Part shown: piece by piece, positions 16,745 through 26,098 of the stretch
How positions within the stretch are numbered: position 1 is the stretch's first letter
Layout: every line of letters starts with the position of its first letter
Source: Paenibacillus plantarum
GTDB taxonomy: Bacteria > Bacillota > Bacilli > Paenibacillales > NBRC-103111
Direction of reading: 5' to 3'
Length of the DNA stretch: 64,000 nt
Assembly (NCBI RefSeq): GCF_013141695.1
Contig: NZ_WHNY01000040.1
Location: 310,001-374,000, forward strand
Program-made: the position numbers and the translations under genes
The notes under the pieces: generated by a model
Databases searched by the model: none
Told to the model about the DNA's origin: nothing
Seen by the model: only the letters and a program-made list of their open reading frames with translations

Positions 16745-18010
16745 TCACTCAAACAATGTCTGCCCTAAGTACGAGCCTTTCGAAGAAACACCAGGCAATA
16801 CAGCAAAATAACCGCCGCCAGTCGTATCCGTATAGGCCAGCATTTGATCAGGCATCTTAGGATTCGTTAAGCGTTTCTGGATCGATTCGAACTGCGTTTG
16901 GATATTCCGATTGAAGCACACAAACAACAATCCGGCATTGATGCGACCTACGCTGTCCAGGTTATCCATAAAATTATATCCGCGTCGCAAAATACGTTCA
17001 CGCTCAGAATTTTCACCAGTACGTGGGTTAGATAACCGTATATGCGAGTCCAAAGCCGTTACCTTGCCTTCGGCGTCTGCGGCAAACTGCGGCGTATCGA
17101 ATTCAGCTTTGCCGTCCATGGGTGCTCCAGATACCTTTTGACGGCCAATGATCTCTTCTTGATCCGAATAGGTTTGTTGATCCCATGTTTCGATTCGCAT
17201 ATGAATGCGACGAACAACCATATAGGTTCCGCCTGCTAACCACGGTGCGCTGTCCTTATCGCTAGCATCAATCCAGACGTTATTTTTCATAAAAGTCTCA
17301 TCTTGTAAGGCAGGGTTAGCCGTACCATCCTTAAAGCCAAATAAATTACGTTTCGTTCCTTGTGACTTCACGCCAAGTTGACCTGTTTGCTGCCAGCGCA
17401 AGTGAGCAACGCCTCTAGCCGCCTTCGTTAAGTTGCGAATCGCATGAAAACAGATAATCGGATCGTCAGCACATGCTTGAACAACGATGTCCCCATGAGT
17501 CAATTGCTCTTGAAGTGAATCTTTATGAAAGATCGGCATCTCGGTCAATCCTGCCGGTTTACGGGAGCGAAGCCCGAAACGGTCAACACCTTCTTTTTCA
17601 AAAAAAGTGGCACCTAAAGCAAACGTAAGAGTTAATTTCCCCGTATCAAGACCAAACTGCTCGCCGGTATCCGTTGGTGGAAAAGCCCCATCCTGCGGCT
17701 CCACAGCCAACGGTTTACCTGCCATCAAGGTGGCAGCCATCTCCGTCCACTGCTTCATAAGTGCTTGCAGTTCTTTCACATCACTAGTCGTGACATCGAA
17801 AGCCGCCACATTAGCAAAATTTTGTGCAGGAGTGACAACTCCCGTTTGATGGGTGCCATAGAAATTCAGTGTCTCATTGGTCGTGGTAGCGGCAGCTTTA
17901 TTCGTTGGCAGCGCGACTTGCGCCTTCCCCAACAAATCTCCCAAAACAACGCCCGCCGCACCCGCAGCGGTCATTCCTAAGAAGGCTCGACGATTCATTT
18001 TGTCCGACAT
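16745..18010 (-). CDS. efeB: EfeB deferrochelatase/DyP-type peroxidase (Tat-exported)
   Basis: About 421 residues. The N-terminus MSDKMNRRAFLG followed by a hydrophobic Ala/Gly stretch is a twin-arginine signal, so the heme enzyme is exported folded. DyP features are the distal aspartate in FGFKDGT, the likely proximal histidine in ALDSHIRLSNP and the arginine in LRRGYNFM. EfeB oxidises substrate or strips iron for the EfeUO importer. ATG 18010 is preferred because ATG 18025 lies one base from its ribosome site. It is the last gene of efeUOB, close behind efeO, and is followed by a strong terminator. Confidence 0.92.
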   Translation of the reverse strand: MSDKMNRRAFLGMTAAGAAGVVLGDLLGKAQVALPTNKAAATTTNETLNFYGTHQTGVVTPAQNFANVAAFDVTTSDVKELQALMKQWTEMAATLMAGKPLAVEPQDGAFPPTDTGEQFGLDTGKLTLTFALGATFFEKEGVDRFGLRSRKPAGLTEMPIFHKDSLQEQLTHGDIVVQACADDPIICFHAIRNLTKAARGVAHLRWQQTGQLGVKSQGTKRNLFGFKDGTANPALQDETFMKNNVWIDASDKDSAPWLAGGTYMVVRRIHMRIETWDQQTYSDQEEIIGRQKVSGAPMDGKAEFDTPQFAADAEGKVTALDSHIRLSNPRTGENSERERILRRGYNFMDNLDSVGRINAGLLFVCFNRNIQTQFESIQKRLTNPKMPDQMLAYTDTTGGGYFAVLPGVSSKGSYLGQTLFE

Positions 18011-18029
18011 ACCACTTAACCCCATTCCT

Positions 18030-19196
18030 CTATTTACTTAGCGTTCCCGGCATTTTCACAAGCGGTTCAGCCAAAGCTTCTAATTTATTTTTCAAATCGA
18101 CTTGTTTGGCTTGTTCTAATTTACCGAAATCATTCCATGTTGGGCCAACAGGTGAAAGTGTGTTCATCGTTTCGATAACGGTTGCTAAGCTCTTGCTGAT
18201 TTTCTCATCCAACGCTGCGTCTTTCTTCTTCAACTCAACTTTAACCAGATCATAGATTGCTTGAGCGCCTTCTACATTTGCACGAATCACCGGCACAGTC
18301 GCACCGCTCCAACGCTCTTCTTCACCTGTAATTTTGCTGGATTGCGCTTCTTCCATCAATTCTCCAACGCCTGCGATGAAATCTGTAGGAGCAATCGTTG
18401 TTGCTGCAATCGCTTGTTGCATTTTCTTACCATCTTCAAGCAAACGCGCTGCAAATGGCTCGGCATCCTTAATGTTTTTCTTCACAAACAATAGGTATTC
18501 AATTCGGTGATACCCTGTAAAAGCAGGATCCTTCTCATTTTTAAAATCATCTACACGCGCATCCATTACTCCATCCAACTCACTGAACGTTTCGATGATT
18601 GGCTCTATTCTCTCATACGGCATACGAGCTAGTCCATATGCTTCTGTCGCTTTTTTCATATCACCGCTTTTAATAGCTGTATTAAGTTGATCGAGCAATG
18701 TCACCAGTTGATTGCCTTGGTCTTGCACATATTTATTGTAGGCTTTGGCAGCATCCTTCAGCGCAGCAGAAGCTTCAATGACATCTTTATTAACTGCACC
18801 TTTGTTATCTGCAAAAGAAGTTGTCAACTCCGTTAACGCTGCTTTTAAATTCGTATTCAAAGCCGTTAACGTAGGGAAGTCCAGCTTATCTTCTTTCAAG
18901 CCCGCTTCAAGCGGCGTCAAAAACTTTTCAACTTTAAAATATAATTCAGGGAATTTAGGCTTTACTTCATCCTCAAAGCTTGCCCATTGATCTTGCAGCT
19001 GATCGGCAAGTTTCTTGGCATCCTTGACTTTCGAAGCATCTAATTGACCCTTCAAACTATCGACACTAGTTACTAAAGTCGTTGAACCCTCTTTAAATGG
19101 CACTTTTGCGACCTCAGTTGGCTCTGATTTCCCACAACCTGCGAGTACAAGTGTAGTTGCTGCTGCTAAAATAATAAGTTGTTGACTTTTTTTCAT
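18030..19196 (-). CDS. efeO: EfeO iron-uptake lipoprotein (M75 domain)
   Basis: A 388-residue lipoprotein with lipobox LAGC (C21), anchored outside the membrane. The C-terminal imelysin/M75 domain carries the HxxE metal motif in GYHRIEYLLF. The N-terminal part is helical and lacks a cupredoxin-like domain. EfeO binds ferrous or ferric iron and hands it to the EfeU permease. GGAGGG precedes the ATG. It lies 27 bases downstream of efeU and 19 bases upstream of the chosen efeB start, so the three genes form one Fur-controlled operon. Confidence 0.93.
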   Translation of the reverse strand: MKKSQQLIILAAATTLVLAGCGKSEPTEVAKVPFKEGSTTLVTSVDSLKGQLDASKVKDAKKLADQLQDQWASFEDEVKPKFPELYFKVEKFLTPLEAGLKEDKLDFPTLTALNTNLKAALTELTTSFADNKGAVNKDVIEASAALKDAAKAYNKYVQDQGNQLVTLLDQLNTAIKSGDMKKATEAYGLARMPYERIEPIIETFSELDGVMDARVDDFKNEKDPAFTGYHRIEYLLFVKKNIKDAEPFAARLLEDGKKMQQAIAATTIAPTDFIAGVGELMEEAQSSKITGEEERWSGATVPVIRANVEGAQAIYDLVKVELKKKDAALDEKISKSLATVIETMNTLSPVGPTWNDFGKLEQAKQVDLKNKLEALAEPLVKMPGTLSK

Positions 19197-19223
19197 GGGA
19201 TATTCCCTCCACTTTTCTTTAAA

Positions 19224-20711
19224 TTAGGATTTATTGTTTAATGTCATATTTCTGTTAGAAATGGTTTTAAGACGATCCTTGATCACTGCAATGAGGGCCA
19301 GGAGCAATAAGAGGAACTGTGGAATTGCGCTCTCTAAGGTAGGATATAGAGCAACGGCATCCCAGCTTGGCAGCCAATCGGCTGTAGTTGCGGGCAAATA
19401 ACCAGCTAATTGAAGTCCATGAACGCCCATCCCTGCAAATTTGAAACATAAGTAGAAAACAAAAACACTTGATATCAAGAAAAAAGGACGCATCGGTATA
19501 CGCAGTCCGATCTTCAGAATTAGAAAGGCAATAATGAGCAGCAAACCTACACCAATCCCAATTCCGCCGAGCAGCGAAGCCAATGAAATGGAGGATGCCA
19601 TCCCGATCATAAAGAGGACCGTCTCTGTCCCTTCACGGAACACAGCTAGAAAAGCAAGTAAACTAAGCGATGCTAAACTTCCAGTTGCCAACGCCTTTAC
19701 ACTTTGATTACGAATGTAAGATTGCCAGTTCGAAATACTTGACTTGCTATGCAGCCAATAGCTCATATACAGGAGCATCAGAGCAGCAAAAACTCCGGTA
19801 CATCCGGCAATTAGAAAGTTGTTATTCCCAAACGCACTCGCCGAAAATAACTGTTGCACCACAATGCCCAGAGCCATGCTGACAATGAGTCCCCCATATA
19901 CGCCAAACCAAATCCATTTTTTCTTGTTTTCGTGGCCAGCCTTTTTGAGAAACCCAAGTAACGCAATAACGACAAGCAAGGCCTCGAGCCCTTCCCGAAG
20001 GATAATCGTCGTGGCATCAAGCATGGAGTAGCTTGTCTTTGCTGCCAAAGGTTGTAAATCGGCATGCATCCGAGTAATCGTCACAGTGGCATCCGCTATT
20101 TGAGGCGGACTAGCGGAAAGCTGTGCGTACGCTGTTACCATGTCTCGCTCCATGGAGGTGTACACGGCTGAGGACTGTGTCAACACGATTCCCTCAATAA
20201 GTAACCAGGAATTACGCAGGGTTTGAATACTTTCGGAAGCTCCCTCTATATCCTTCTCCTTCAGTTGATCTGATGCTTTCTCCAATAAAGTAACTAACGA
20301 TGCTACGGTTACATTACTATCACTTTTCGCTGAAGCTCCAAACGCACTGAGATTGCCTTCTACGAAATACGTGTTCAACGTATGTAAATCCTTCAACTTC
20401 GCAGCTAGCTTCTGAGCATCAACAGGCTGCTTCATCATTTGCAGCGATGCTTCGCCCATTGCACCTTCGATTTTCTGATAGGCAGCTAGGGATTGCTCTT
20501 TAATCCCATCTTCATAGCTAAGCCAATTGATTTGAAAAGCTTCAAACAACTTCGTTGCTTGCTCGATATTTCCGCTTTCTGCAGCTTGAATTGCACGTAC
20601 GATGCCTGCATCTTCTTTGGCTAGATCATCCTGAGGCTTGGCACTGGCGATTAATGGTACTGATAGAAACAATAAAAGAGCGATCCAACTGGCTAAAACA
20701 ACCTTCCGCAT
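19224..20711 (-). CDS. efeU: EfeU/FTR1 iron permease with extracellular N-terminal domain
   Basis: About 495 residues. A signal peptide at the start is followed by a helical extracellular domain of some 230 residues with EfeO-like spacing, then the seven-helix FTR1 permease. Two REGxE motifs are visible, LREGLEALLVV in the first permease helix and FREGTETVLFMIG later, the pair that binds iron during transport. The ATG at 20711 has AAAGGAG nine bases upstream and is followed directly by the signal peptide. A perfect Fur box 63 bases upstream shows iron control. The N-terminal domain makes the protein longer than E. coli EfeU. Confidence 0.92.
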   Translation of the reverse strand: MRKVVLASWIALLLFLSVPLIASAKPQDDLAKEDAGIVRAIQAAESGNIEQATKLFEAFQINWLSYEDGIKEQSLAAYQKIEGAMGEASLQMMKQPVDAQKLAAKLKDLHTLNTYFVEGNLSAFGASAKSDSNVTVASLVTLLEKASDQLKEKDIEGASESIQTLRNSWLLIEGIVLTQSSAVYTSMERDMVTAYAQLSASPPQIADATVTITRMHADLQPLAAKTSYSMLDATTIILREGLEALLVVIALLGFLKKAGHENKKKWIWFGVYGGLIVSMALGIVVQQLFSASAFGNNNFLIAGCTGVFAALMLLYMSYWLHSKSSISNWQSYIRNQSVKALATGSLASLSLLAFLAVFREGTETVLFMIGMASSISLASLLGGIGIGVGLLLIIAFLILKIGLRIPMRPFFLISSVFVFYLCFKFAGMGVHGLQLAGYLPATTADWLPSWDAVALYPTLESAIPQFLLLLLALIAVIKDRLKTISNRNMTLNNKS

Positions 20712-20773
20712 ACATGACAACTCCTTTGGAGTAGTGAACATTACACGCTCCAACATTTATTTAGAAACAATAT

Positions 20774-20788
20774 TGATAATCATTATCA
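20774..20788. promoter_or_regulatory. Fur box of efeUOB
   Basis: TGATAATCATTATCA is a perfect 7-1-7 palindrome, the Bacillus Fur consensus. It overlaps a possible promoter on the minus strand (TATACA, 16 bases, GATAAT), so Fur-Fe would block initiation. Confidence 0.92.
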
Positions 20789-20845
20789 GCAAAATAATTA
20801 CTCTGTATATTTTACTCTGATCCTCTAAACTGTCAATTACTTTCC

Positions 20846-20889
20846 CATAAAAAAGAGCCAATTAACTTAAATAAGTTAATTGGCTCTTT
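20846..20889 (-). terminator. spoVK terminator
   Basis: A stem of about 18 bp (AAAGAGCCAATTAACTTA and complement) with a 2-3 base loop followed by TTTTTT on the minus strand. Confidence 0.9.
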
Positions 20890-20895
20890 GATCTG

Positions 20896-21873
20896 TCATT
20901 TAAATTTCACATCTTCCGGACGAATCGACATCAGCTCAAGTTTAGACGGTGCGTTCACATATTGACTTAACAATCGTACGGCTTGATGCCGCATCGCTTT
21001 CTCCAAAATATTCCGAACATACCTCGCATTGCTGAAAGAACGCCAGGTCATCGCCTTCTCCTCGGCTAAGTGTTGCTTAAGCTTCGCTAATGTTTGCGGC
21101 AGCAGGACATATTCCCGATCCTTCGCCATCAACTCCGTAATTTGGATCAATTGATCAATGGCATAATCCTCGAAATCAATTTGAATCGGAAACCGTGAAG
21201 GAAGTCCAGGGTTCGTTGCTAGGAATTGCTCCATTTCTTCACTATATCCAGCTAGAATGAGGATGAAATCATTTTTCTTATCTTCCATTCCTTTGACCAG
21301 CGCATCAATCGATTCCTTGCCAAAATCTTTCTCCCCACCACGTGCCAAGCTATATGCTTCATCAATAAATAGGACGCCGCCCATCGCTTTTTTCATGAGT
21401 TCGCGCGTTTTTAGTGCAGTATGTCCAATGTATTCACCTACGAGGTCTGCACGCTCCACTTCAATGAAATGCCCTTTACTCAGTACGCCCATCGCATGAA
21501 ACATACGACCTAACAATCGTGCTACCGTCGTCTTCCCCGTTCCAGGGCTGCCCTTGAAAATCATATGGTACACATGAGCATTGCTCATAAGTCCGGCTTC
21601 AACTCGAAATTGAGAGATCTGCAGCAGCGCATAAATTTCATGCACGAGCTCTTTAACATTTTCTAAGCCAATCAGCCCATTCAGCTCTTTGAAAACATCC
21701 GATAGCGGACCTTCCATTGGCGTCCTTTTGCCAGAGATCATCGGTTCGGCGTCGGCAAGGGGTGAAGCGCCTGACTGCCCACCTGATCCCTCAACAGTTC
21801 GCCGCTGACTGCCCGGTTCCGGCTGCCGTAGAACGATGTTGATTTGTCTGGATGGCAAGCTTCTACCACTCAT
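20896..21873 (-). CDS. spoVK: Stage V sporulation AAA ATPase SpoVK
   Basis: A 325-residue CbxX/CfxQ-type AAA+ ATPase. Residues 1-60 are a polar, probably disordered extension. The ATPase has Walker A GSPGTGKT at 108-115, Walker B LFIDEAYSL, and a sensor arginine region with NPGLPSRFP. SpoVK is needed for spore maturation in B. subtilis. The assignment also rests on position: spoVK lies between hfq and hflX in B. subtilis, and here it lies between the same genes with insertions on both sides. ATG 21873 is chosen because GAGGTGATC precedes it. Confidence 0.88.
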   Translation of the reverse strand: MSGRSLPSRQINIVLRQPEPGSQRRTVEGSGGQSGASPLADAEPMISGKRTPMEGPLSDVFKELNGLIGLENVKELVHEIYALLQISQFRVEAGLMSNAHVYHMIFKGSPGTGKTTVARLLGRMFHAMGVLSKGHFIEVERADLVGEYIGHTALKTRELMKKAMGGVLFIDEAYSLARGGEKDFGKESIDALVKGMEDKKNDFILILAGYSEEMEQFLATNPGLPSRFPIQIDFEDYAIDQLIQITELMAKDREYVLLPQTLAKLKQHLAEEKAMTWRSFSNARYVRNILEKAMRHQAVRLLSQYVNAPSKLELMSIRPEDVKFK

Positions 21874-21999
21874 GAGGATCACCTCGTTTACTTGATGGTT
21901 TATTAGTGCGTATCCACCATCCTACGCTTGTAAACGCCATTTTAGACCGCAACCTCTGTCCGAATACAGTAGTCTCTGCTTATTTACATGGAATTACGT

Positions 22000-23001
22000 T
22001 TAAGTCAGCATAAGTAAGGCCACGAATGTCTCCTTGTCCAAAGCTCCGAAATAGCGTCTCAGTTCCACATCTGCCAATCGTTCACGAACTGCACTTTCCT
22101 CATACCTCGTGCCAACCAGCATTTGTTCAAGTTCAGCGACATCATGGGCACCGAAGAAATCACCAAATATTTTAACATGCTGCAAATGACCTTCTTCGAT
22201 GTCTAAACGAATATCCAATCTGCCAACGGCTTCAATTCTTTTGGCATGCTGAACAGTGCTTTTAGGTGATTTCCCATAATTCCAATCCCAGTTCTGATAG
22301 CGTTCTTCCGAAATCTCATGAATCTGTGCCCAATCTTCCTCTGTTAGCTTATAGCTAGGTACATGTTCAGCATCAACTCCGAAAATAGAACTAAGCAACT
22401 TAGATCGAAACTCTGCCATCGTAATCGGTTCTCTCAGAAATTCCACAATATTCGCGACCCGACTTCGGATCGACTTAATACCTTTGGATTGAATTTTATC
22501 GGGATCCACGCGAAGTGCTGAAACGACATTCTCTATCTCCGAATCGAATAAAAGTGTCCCATGACTGAACATTCTTCCCTTGGTTGAAAATTGCGCATTA
22601 CCTGAGATTTTGCGTTCACCAACTTGGATATCATTACGTCCTGTTAATTCAGCTTGAACCCCCAGTGAATGCAACGCTTCAACCACTGGCGCCGTAAACT
22701 TCTGAAAATTATGAAACGAATTCCCGTCATCTTGGGTGATGAAGCTGAAATTCAAGTTCCCTAGATCATGATAGACCGCACCTCCACCAGATAATCGCCG
22801 AACCACATGCAGGTTATTCGCTTTCACATACTCGGGATTAATTTCTTCCAGCGTATTTTGGTTTTTGCCAATGATGATCGAAGGTTCGTTTATATAAAAG
22901 AGTAAATAACTCTCTCCCGCTGGGAGCTTACGCAAGGCGAACTCTTCAATGGCCAGATTAATTCTCGGATCCGTGATTCCTTCATTATCTATAAAAAGCA
23001 T
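22000..23001 (-). CDS. lplA: Lipoate-protein ligase A
   Basis: A 333-residue ligase that attaches free lipoate to lipoyl domains through lipoyl-AMP. The N-terminal biotin/lipoate-ligase fold has the RRLSGGGAVYHDLGNLNFSF motif and the catalytic lysine region with ERKISGNAQ. The C-terminal accessory domain (about 250-333), found in LplJ/LplA-type enzymes, is complete. AGGAG precedes the ATG. It begins 19 bases after an acetyltransferase gene on the same strand, so both are likely cotranscribed. Confidence 0.93.
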   Translation of the reverse strand: MLFIDNEGITDPRINLAIEEFALRKLPAGESYLLFYINEPSIIIGKNQNTLEEINPEYVKANNLHVVRRLSGGGAVYHDLGNLNFSFITQDDGNSFHNFQKFTAPVVEALHSLGVQAELTGRNDIQVGERKISGNAQFSTKGRMFSHGTLLFDSEIENVVSALRVDPDKIQSKGIKSIRSRVANIVEFLREPITMAEFRSKLLSSIFGVDAEHVPSYKLTEEDWAQIHEISEERYQNWDWNYGKSPKSTVQHAKRIEAVGRLDIRLDIEEGHLQHVKIFGDFFGAHDVAELEQMLVGTRYEESAVRERLADVELRRYFGALDKETFVALLMLT

Positions 23002-23020
23002 AGGTAATCTCCTTCTATTT

Positions 23021-23494
23021 TTATAAATTTGTCGTAAGGGTGCGGTTTAATGTCTGCATGCCAAGGGATGCATAGAAAAGCAACGCTCGTTCATTAAATT
23101 CCCAAACATTTAACTCAAGTGATTCGGCTTCGCGTGCTCGTGCCCAATCAGCAGCAGCCTGATAAAGTTTCTTGCCAATTCCTTGACGTTGATGTGTGGA
23201 GGCAACGGCAAGTTCATTTAAATAAGCATACTTACGCGGTACAAGCGCTTCATAGTTTGGACTTTGCTTCATCTCTAACATAGCGACACCGACTACTTCC
23301 TGCCCAATCTCTGCAACGATAATCTCTTTGTCCGCTCGATCCGAGAAGCTTCGATACCAGCCCATCGCAACAACATGATCAAGTTTGGCAAATCGATCTG
23401 GCAATGCCTCGGCATGTTCTTCCTGACCTTCACGGATGATCGTATTCACTGCATCATAGTCCTCCCATGTGGCCGTTCGCAATCGTAGTTCCAT
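23021..23494 (-). CDS. GNAT acetyltransferase
   Basis: A 157-residue single-domain N-acetyltransferase. The acetyl-CoA pyrophosphate loop reads HQRQGIGKKLY near residue 100-110, preceded by the LNELAV strand and followed by LNVWEFNERALLFYASLGM, the standard C-terminal motif B. Substrate is not readable. The ATG at 23494 has GGGAGG ten bases upstream, and an earlier in-frame start lacks one. It is probably the first gene of a two-gene unit with lplA. Confidence 0.85.
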   Translation of the reverse strand: MELRLRTATWEDYDAVNTIIREGQEEHAEALPDRFAKLDHVVAMGWYRSFSDRADKEIIVAEIGQEVVGVAMLEMKQSPNYEALVPRKYAYLNELAVASTHQRQGIGKKLYQAAADWARAREAESLELNVWEFNERALLFYASLGMQTLNRTLTTNL

Positions 23495-23554
23495 CGTAGT
23501 CTTCCTCCCCACATACACATTGATAAAATGTTCGCAAGTTTTTCAATTTTTCAA

Positions 23555-23583
23555 TTGAATTTTTATGCACTAAATTGTATATT
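23555..23583 (+). promoter_or_regulatory. Promoter of the 268-aa GNAT gene
   Basis: TTGAAT, a 17-base spacer and TATATT, 34 bases before the ATG at 23618. Confidence 0.65.
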
Positions 23584-23617
23584 TATGTAATAACTTTTGA
23601 GGATGGAGGCACTTTCC

Positions 23618-24424
23618 ATGCAAACAGAATATGATTTTTTCGAATATCTTGATCGTGTGGCTGCAAATACTTGGCCTGCTGAAAGTAATACAATGGTTGA
23701 TCAATGGCTCATTCGAGCATCCAAAGGAATAACGAAACGCGCAAACAGCGTGTTTGCTATTGGCTCTTTCCCTCGTGATGACAATTGGTTATCCCATGTT
23801 GAACAATTTTACCATAGTCATGGGTTACCTGCTATTTTTCATGTTAGTTCTGCCTCTCCTGATCAATTGGACAATTTGCTGCAAGACCAGGGCTACGAAT
23901 TAGATACTCCTTGTTACATGATGACAGCTAATTCCCAGCAAGTGGCTTCATACACGGAAGAACGCATAAAGAAGCAATATCCTTCAGCACTCGATCTTGA
24001 ATTAGAAATTACACAATCCGTAACGAAAGAATGGCTAGATGCTTTCCTCTTCTTAGAGCAGTACCCGGAGGAACGTCGAAGCTTTTATCAAGGATTAAGT
24101 GACCGCATGCCGGCCACGAAAGCCTTCGTTACACTGAAAGATCATGGCCAGATTGTCGCACTTGGCACAGTCATCGTTGAAGGAGAATGGGCTGGCTTCG
24201 TGAATGTTATCGTGCACGAAGAGCACCGCGGCAAGGGATACGGCTATGCCATTCTTCATGCCATGACGGCATGGAGCATCACAAAAGGCGCAACACAGCA
24301 ATATTTGCAAGTAATCGCCACCAATGTGCCCGCAGTTACGTTATACGAGAAACTTGGGTACCAAGTGAAATATGGCTATCATTACCGAGTGAAGTATGAT
24401 TTGGCTGAACTTGTATCATCCTAA
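23618..24424 (+). CDS. Two-part GNAT acetyltransferase
   Basis: A 268-residue protein. The C-terminal half is a clear GNAT domain with VNVIVHEEHRGKGYGYAILH as the acetyl-CoA loop and NVPAVTLYEKLGYQ as the end of the fold. The N-terminal half is GNAT-like without the loop, the pattern of tandem GNAT proteins in which one half is degenerate. The acceptor is unknown. GGAGG stands eight bases before ATG 23618. It is divergent from the lplA operon and 34 bases upstream of a short-chain dehydrogenase gene, with which it may be cotranscribed. Confidence 0.85.
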   Translation: MQTEYDFFEYLDRVAANTWPAESNTMVDQWLIRASKGITKRANSVFAIGSFPRDDNWLSHVEQFYHSHGLPAIFHVSSASPDQLDNLLQDQGYELDTPCYMMTANSQQVASYTEERIKKQYPSALDLELEITQSVTKEWLDAFLFLEQYPEERRSFYQGLSDRMPATKAFVTLKDHGQIVALGTVIVEGEWAGFVNVIVHEEHRGKGYGYAILHAMTAWSITKGATQQYLQVIATNVPAVTLYEKLGYQVKYGYHYRVKYDLAELVSS

Positions 24425-24458
24425 CTAAGAATTTCTTAGGATGAAAGGAGCCGATTGC

Positions 24459-25325
24459 ATGACTGCCACTAAGGAAAAACCTGTTTTTCCATCACAGCAT
24501 CAGAACCATCAACCCGGTATCGAATCGGAAATGAAGCCACTTCCCGAATTTGAGAATGCGAACTATAAACCCGCTGGTAAACTGAAGGATAAAGTTGCCA
24601 TCATCACTGGAGGTGACAGCGGCATAGGACGCGCTATTGCCGTGGCTTACGCCAAAGAAGGTGCCGATGTGATCATCGTCTACCTGAACGAGCATAAGGA
24701 CGCAGAAGAAACACACCGTCATGTGGAACAGGCGGGTCGAAGGTGCCTACACGTCGCAGGTGACATTGGTGAAGAAAGCTTTTGCAAACAAGTCGTTGCC
24801 CAAGTCGTCAAAGAATTCGGGAAGCTCGACATTCTGGTGAACAATGCCGCTGAGCAGCATCCTCAGAAAAGTATAACGGATATTACATCAGCGCAGCTTG
24901 AACGAACGTTCCGAACGAATATTTTCTCCTACTTTTATATGACGCAAGCCGCACTTCCTCATCTAAAGCCAGGTAGTGCGATTATAAACACCGCTTCGAT
25001 TACTGCTTACCATGGTCACGAACAATTAATTGATTATTCATCAACAAAGGGAGCGATTGTCACCTTCACGCGCTCGCTTTCGCTGCAGTTGAACGCCAAA
25101 GGCATTCGAGTAAACGGCGTTGCCCCTGGTCCCATCTGGACACCGTTAATTCCGTCTACATTTACAGCGCAGGAAGTTGAGGTCTTCGGCTCTACGACAC
25201 CGATGAAACGGGCTGGACAGCCTAGTGAATTAGCACCAAGCTATGTATTCTTAGCTAGTGAAGACTCGTCTTACATGGCAGGGCAAATTCTACATATCAA
25301 CGGTGGTACCATCGTAAACGGATAA
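24459..25325 (+). CDS. Short-chain dehydrogenase/reductase (general-stress YhdF/YhxC type)
   Basis: A 288-residue classical SDR with a 40-residue N-terminal extension. The cofactor loop TGGDSGIGRA, the NNAA motif, and the catalytic Ser-Tyr-Lys set (NTASITAYHG and YSSTKGA) are all present. The extension with PLPEFENANYKPAGKLKDK is typical of the Bacillus stress-induced YhdF/YhxC/YdaD group, whose substrates are not settled. AAAGGAG precedes ATG 24459. It follows the GNAT gene on the same strand and ends at a terminator shared with the opposing gene. Confidence 0.9.
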   Translation: MTATKEKPVFPSQHQNHQPGIESEMKPLPEFENANYKPAGKLKDKVAIITGGDSGIGRAIAVAYAKEGADVIIVYLNEHKDAEETHRHVEQAGRRCLHVAGDIGEESFCKQVVAQVVKEFGKLDILVNNAAEQHPQKSITDITSAQLERTFRTNIFSYFYMTQAALPHLKPGSAIINTASITAYHGHEQLIDYSSTKGAIVTFTRSLSLQLNAKGIRVNGVAPGPIWTPLIPSTFTAQEVEVFGSTTPMKRAGQPSELAPSYVFLASEDSSYMAGQILHINGGTIVNG

Positions 25326-25329
25326 ATAA

Positions 25330-25380
25330 AAGAAAGCATGACAAGCAGCGGCATTCCCCGCTATCCTGTCATGCTTTCTT
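25330..25380. terminator. Terminator between the SDR and YdcF-type genes
   Basis: AAGAAAGCATGACA pairs with TGTCATGCTTTCTT, and an inner AGCGG/CCGCT pair extends the stem; it lies between convergent genes. Confidence 0.85.
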
Positions 25381-26093
25381 CATTTCAGCCCGAGCTTCAA
25401 TTGCAGTTTGGTTAAATACCAATTTGTGTAGGCTAGTGTTTCTCTTGTATCATGATACGGCATGAAAAGCACCTCTGACTTGGTAGAGGAGACTAGCGGA
25501 TCTTTGAAACCAATCGTTTCTGCAATATCAAGTGAACGAGAGCTATGAAACTTATGTGTGATGATAATTGAGCTAACAAGAGACTTCTCGTCCATAATTT
25601 GCTTAGAGAAAAGTAAATTCTCATAAGTACTCGTTGCCTTAGGCTCGAGCAGTATGCTTGACTTAGGTAAGCCATTCTTTACCAAATAGTCCCTCATGCC
25701 CTCAGCTTCTGTCAGCTTAGAACCATTATGATCCAAACCACCTGATACTATAAGCTGCTTGAAACGCCCCTGCTTGTACAACTCCACAGCCAAATCCAGC
25801 CGCTCTTGTAGCCCAGGACTTGGGGTATCATTACGCAGCGAAGCTCCCAATACGATACCTACATCAACTTGCTTAGGCAAGCTCGGCTGATTTGGGCCTA
25901 ACTGTACCTTCCACTGGATAAACACAACCCAACTCACCAGCAAAGCAAAGGAGATCAACACGAATTGAAACGTCCTTACAAATAGGCGGTACAACCTAGA
26001 TGGTGTTTTTACTTTCGAAGTGTTGGCCTTCTTCTTCGTTGGTGCAGGTACGATGGCGCGTTGTTTTTTGTTCATGCTAGGCTTTGCCGGCAT
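25380..26093 (-). CDS. YdcF/SanA/ElyC family membrane protein (DUF218)
   Basis: A 237-residue protein with a basic cytoplasmic N-terminus, one membrane segment (FQFVLISFALLVSWVVF) and an extracellular DUF218 domain. Domain motifs are VDVGIVLGAS, LIVSGG, EAEGMRDYLV, STYENLLFS and TSSIIITHKFHSSRS. ElyC and SanA of this family affect envelope integrity and lipid-carrier metabolism in E. coli; the biochemical activity is uncertain. The start overlaps the end of the esterase gene region by only a few bases of spacing, so the two form an operon. Confidence 0.82.
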   Translation of the reverse strand: MPAKPSMNKKQRAIVPAPTKKKANTSKVKTPSRLYRLFVRTFQFVLISFALLVSWVVFIQWKVQLGPNQPSLPKQVDVGIVLGASLRNDTPSPGLQERLDLAVELYKQGRFKQLIVSGGLDHNGSKLTEAEGMRDYLVKNGLPKSSILLEPKATSTYENLLFSKQIMDEKSLVSSIIITHKFHSSRSLDIAETIGFKDPLVSSTKSEVLFMPYHDTRETLAYTNWYLTKLQLKLGLK

Positions 26094-26098
26094 CCTTC

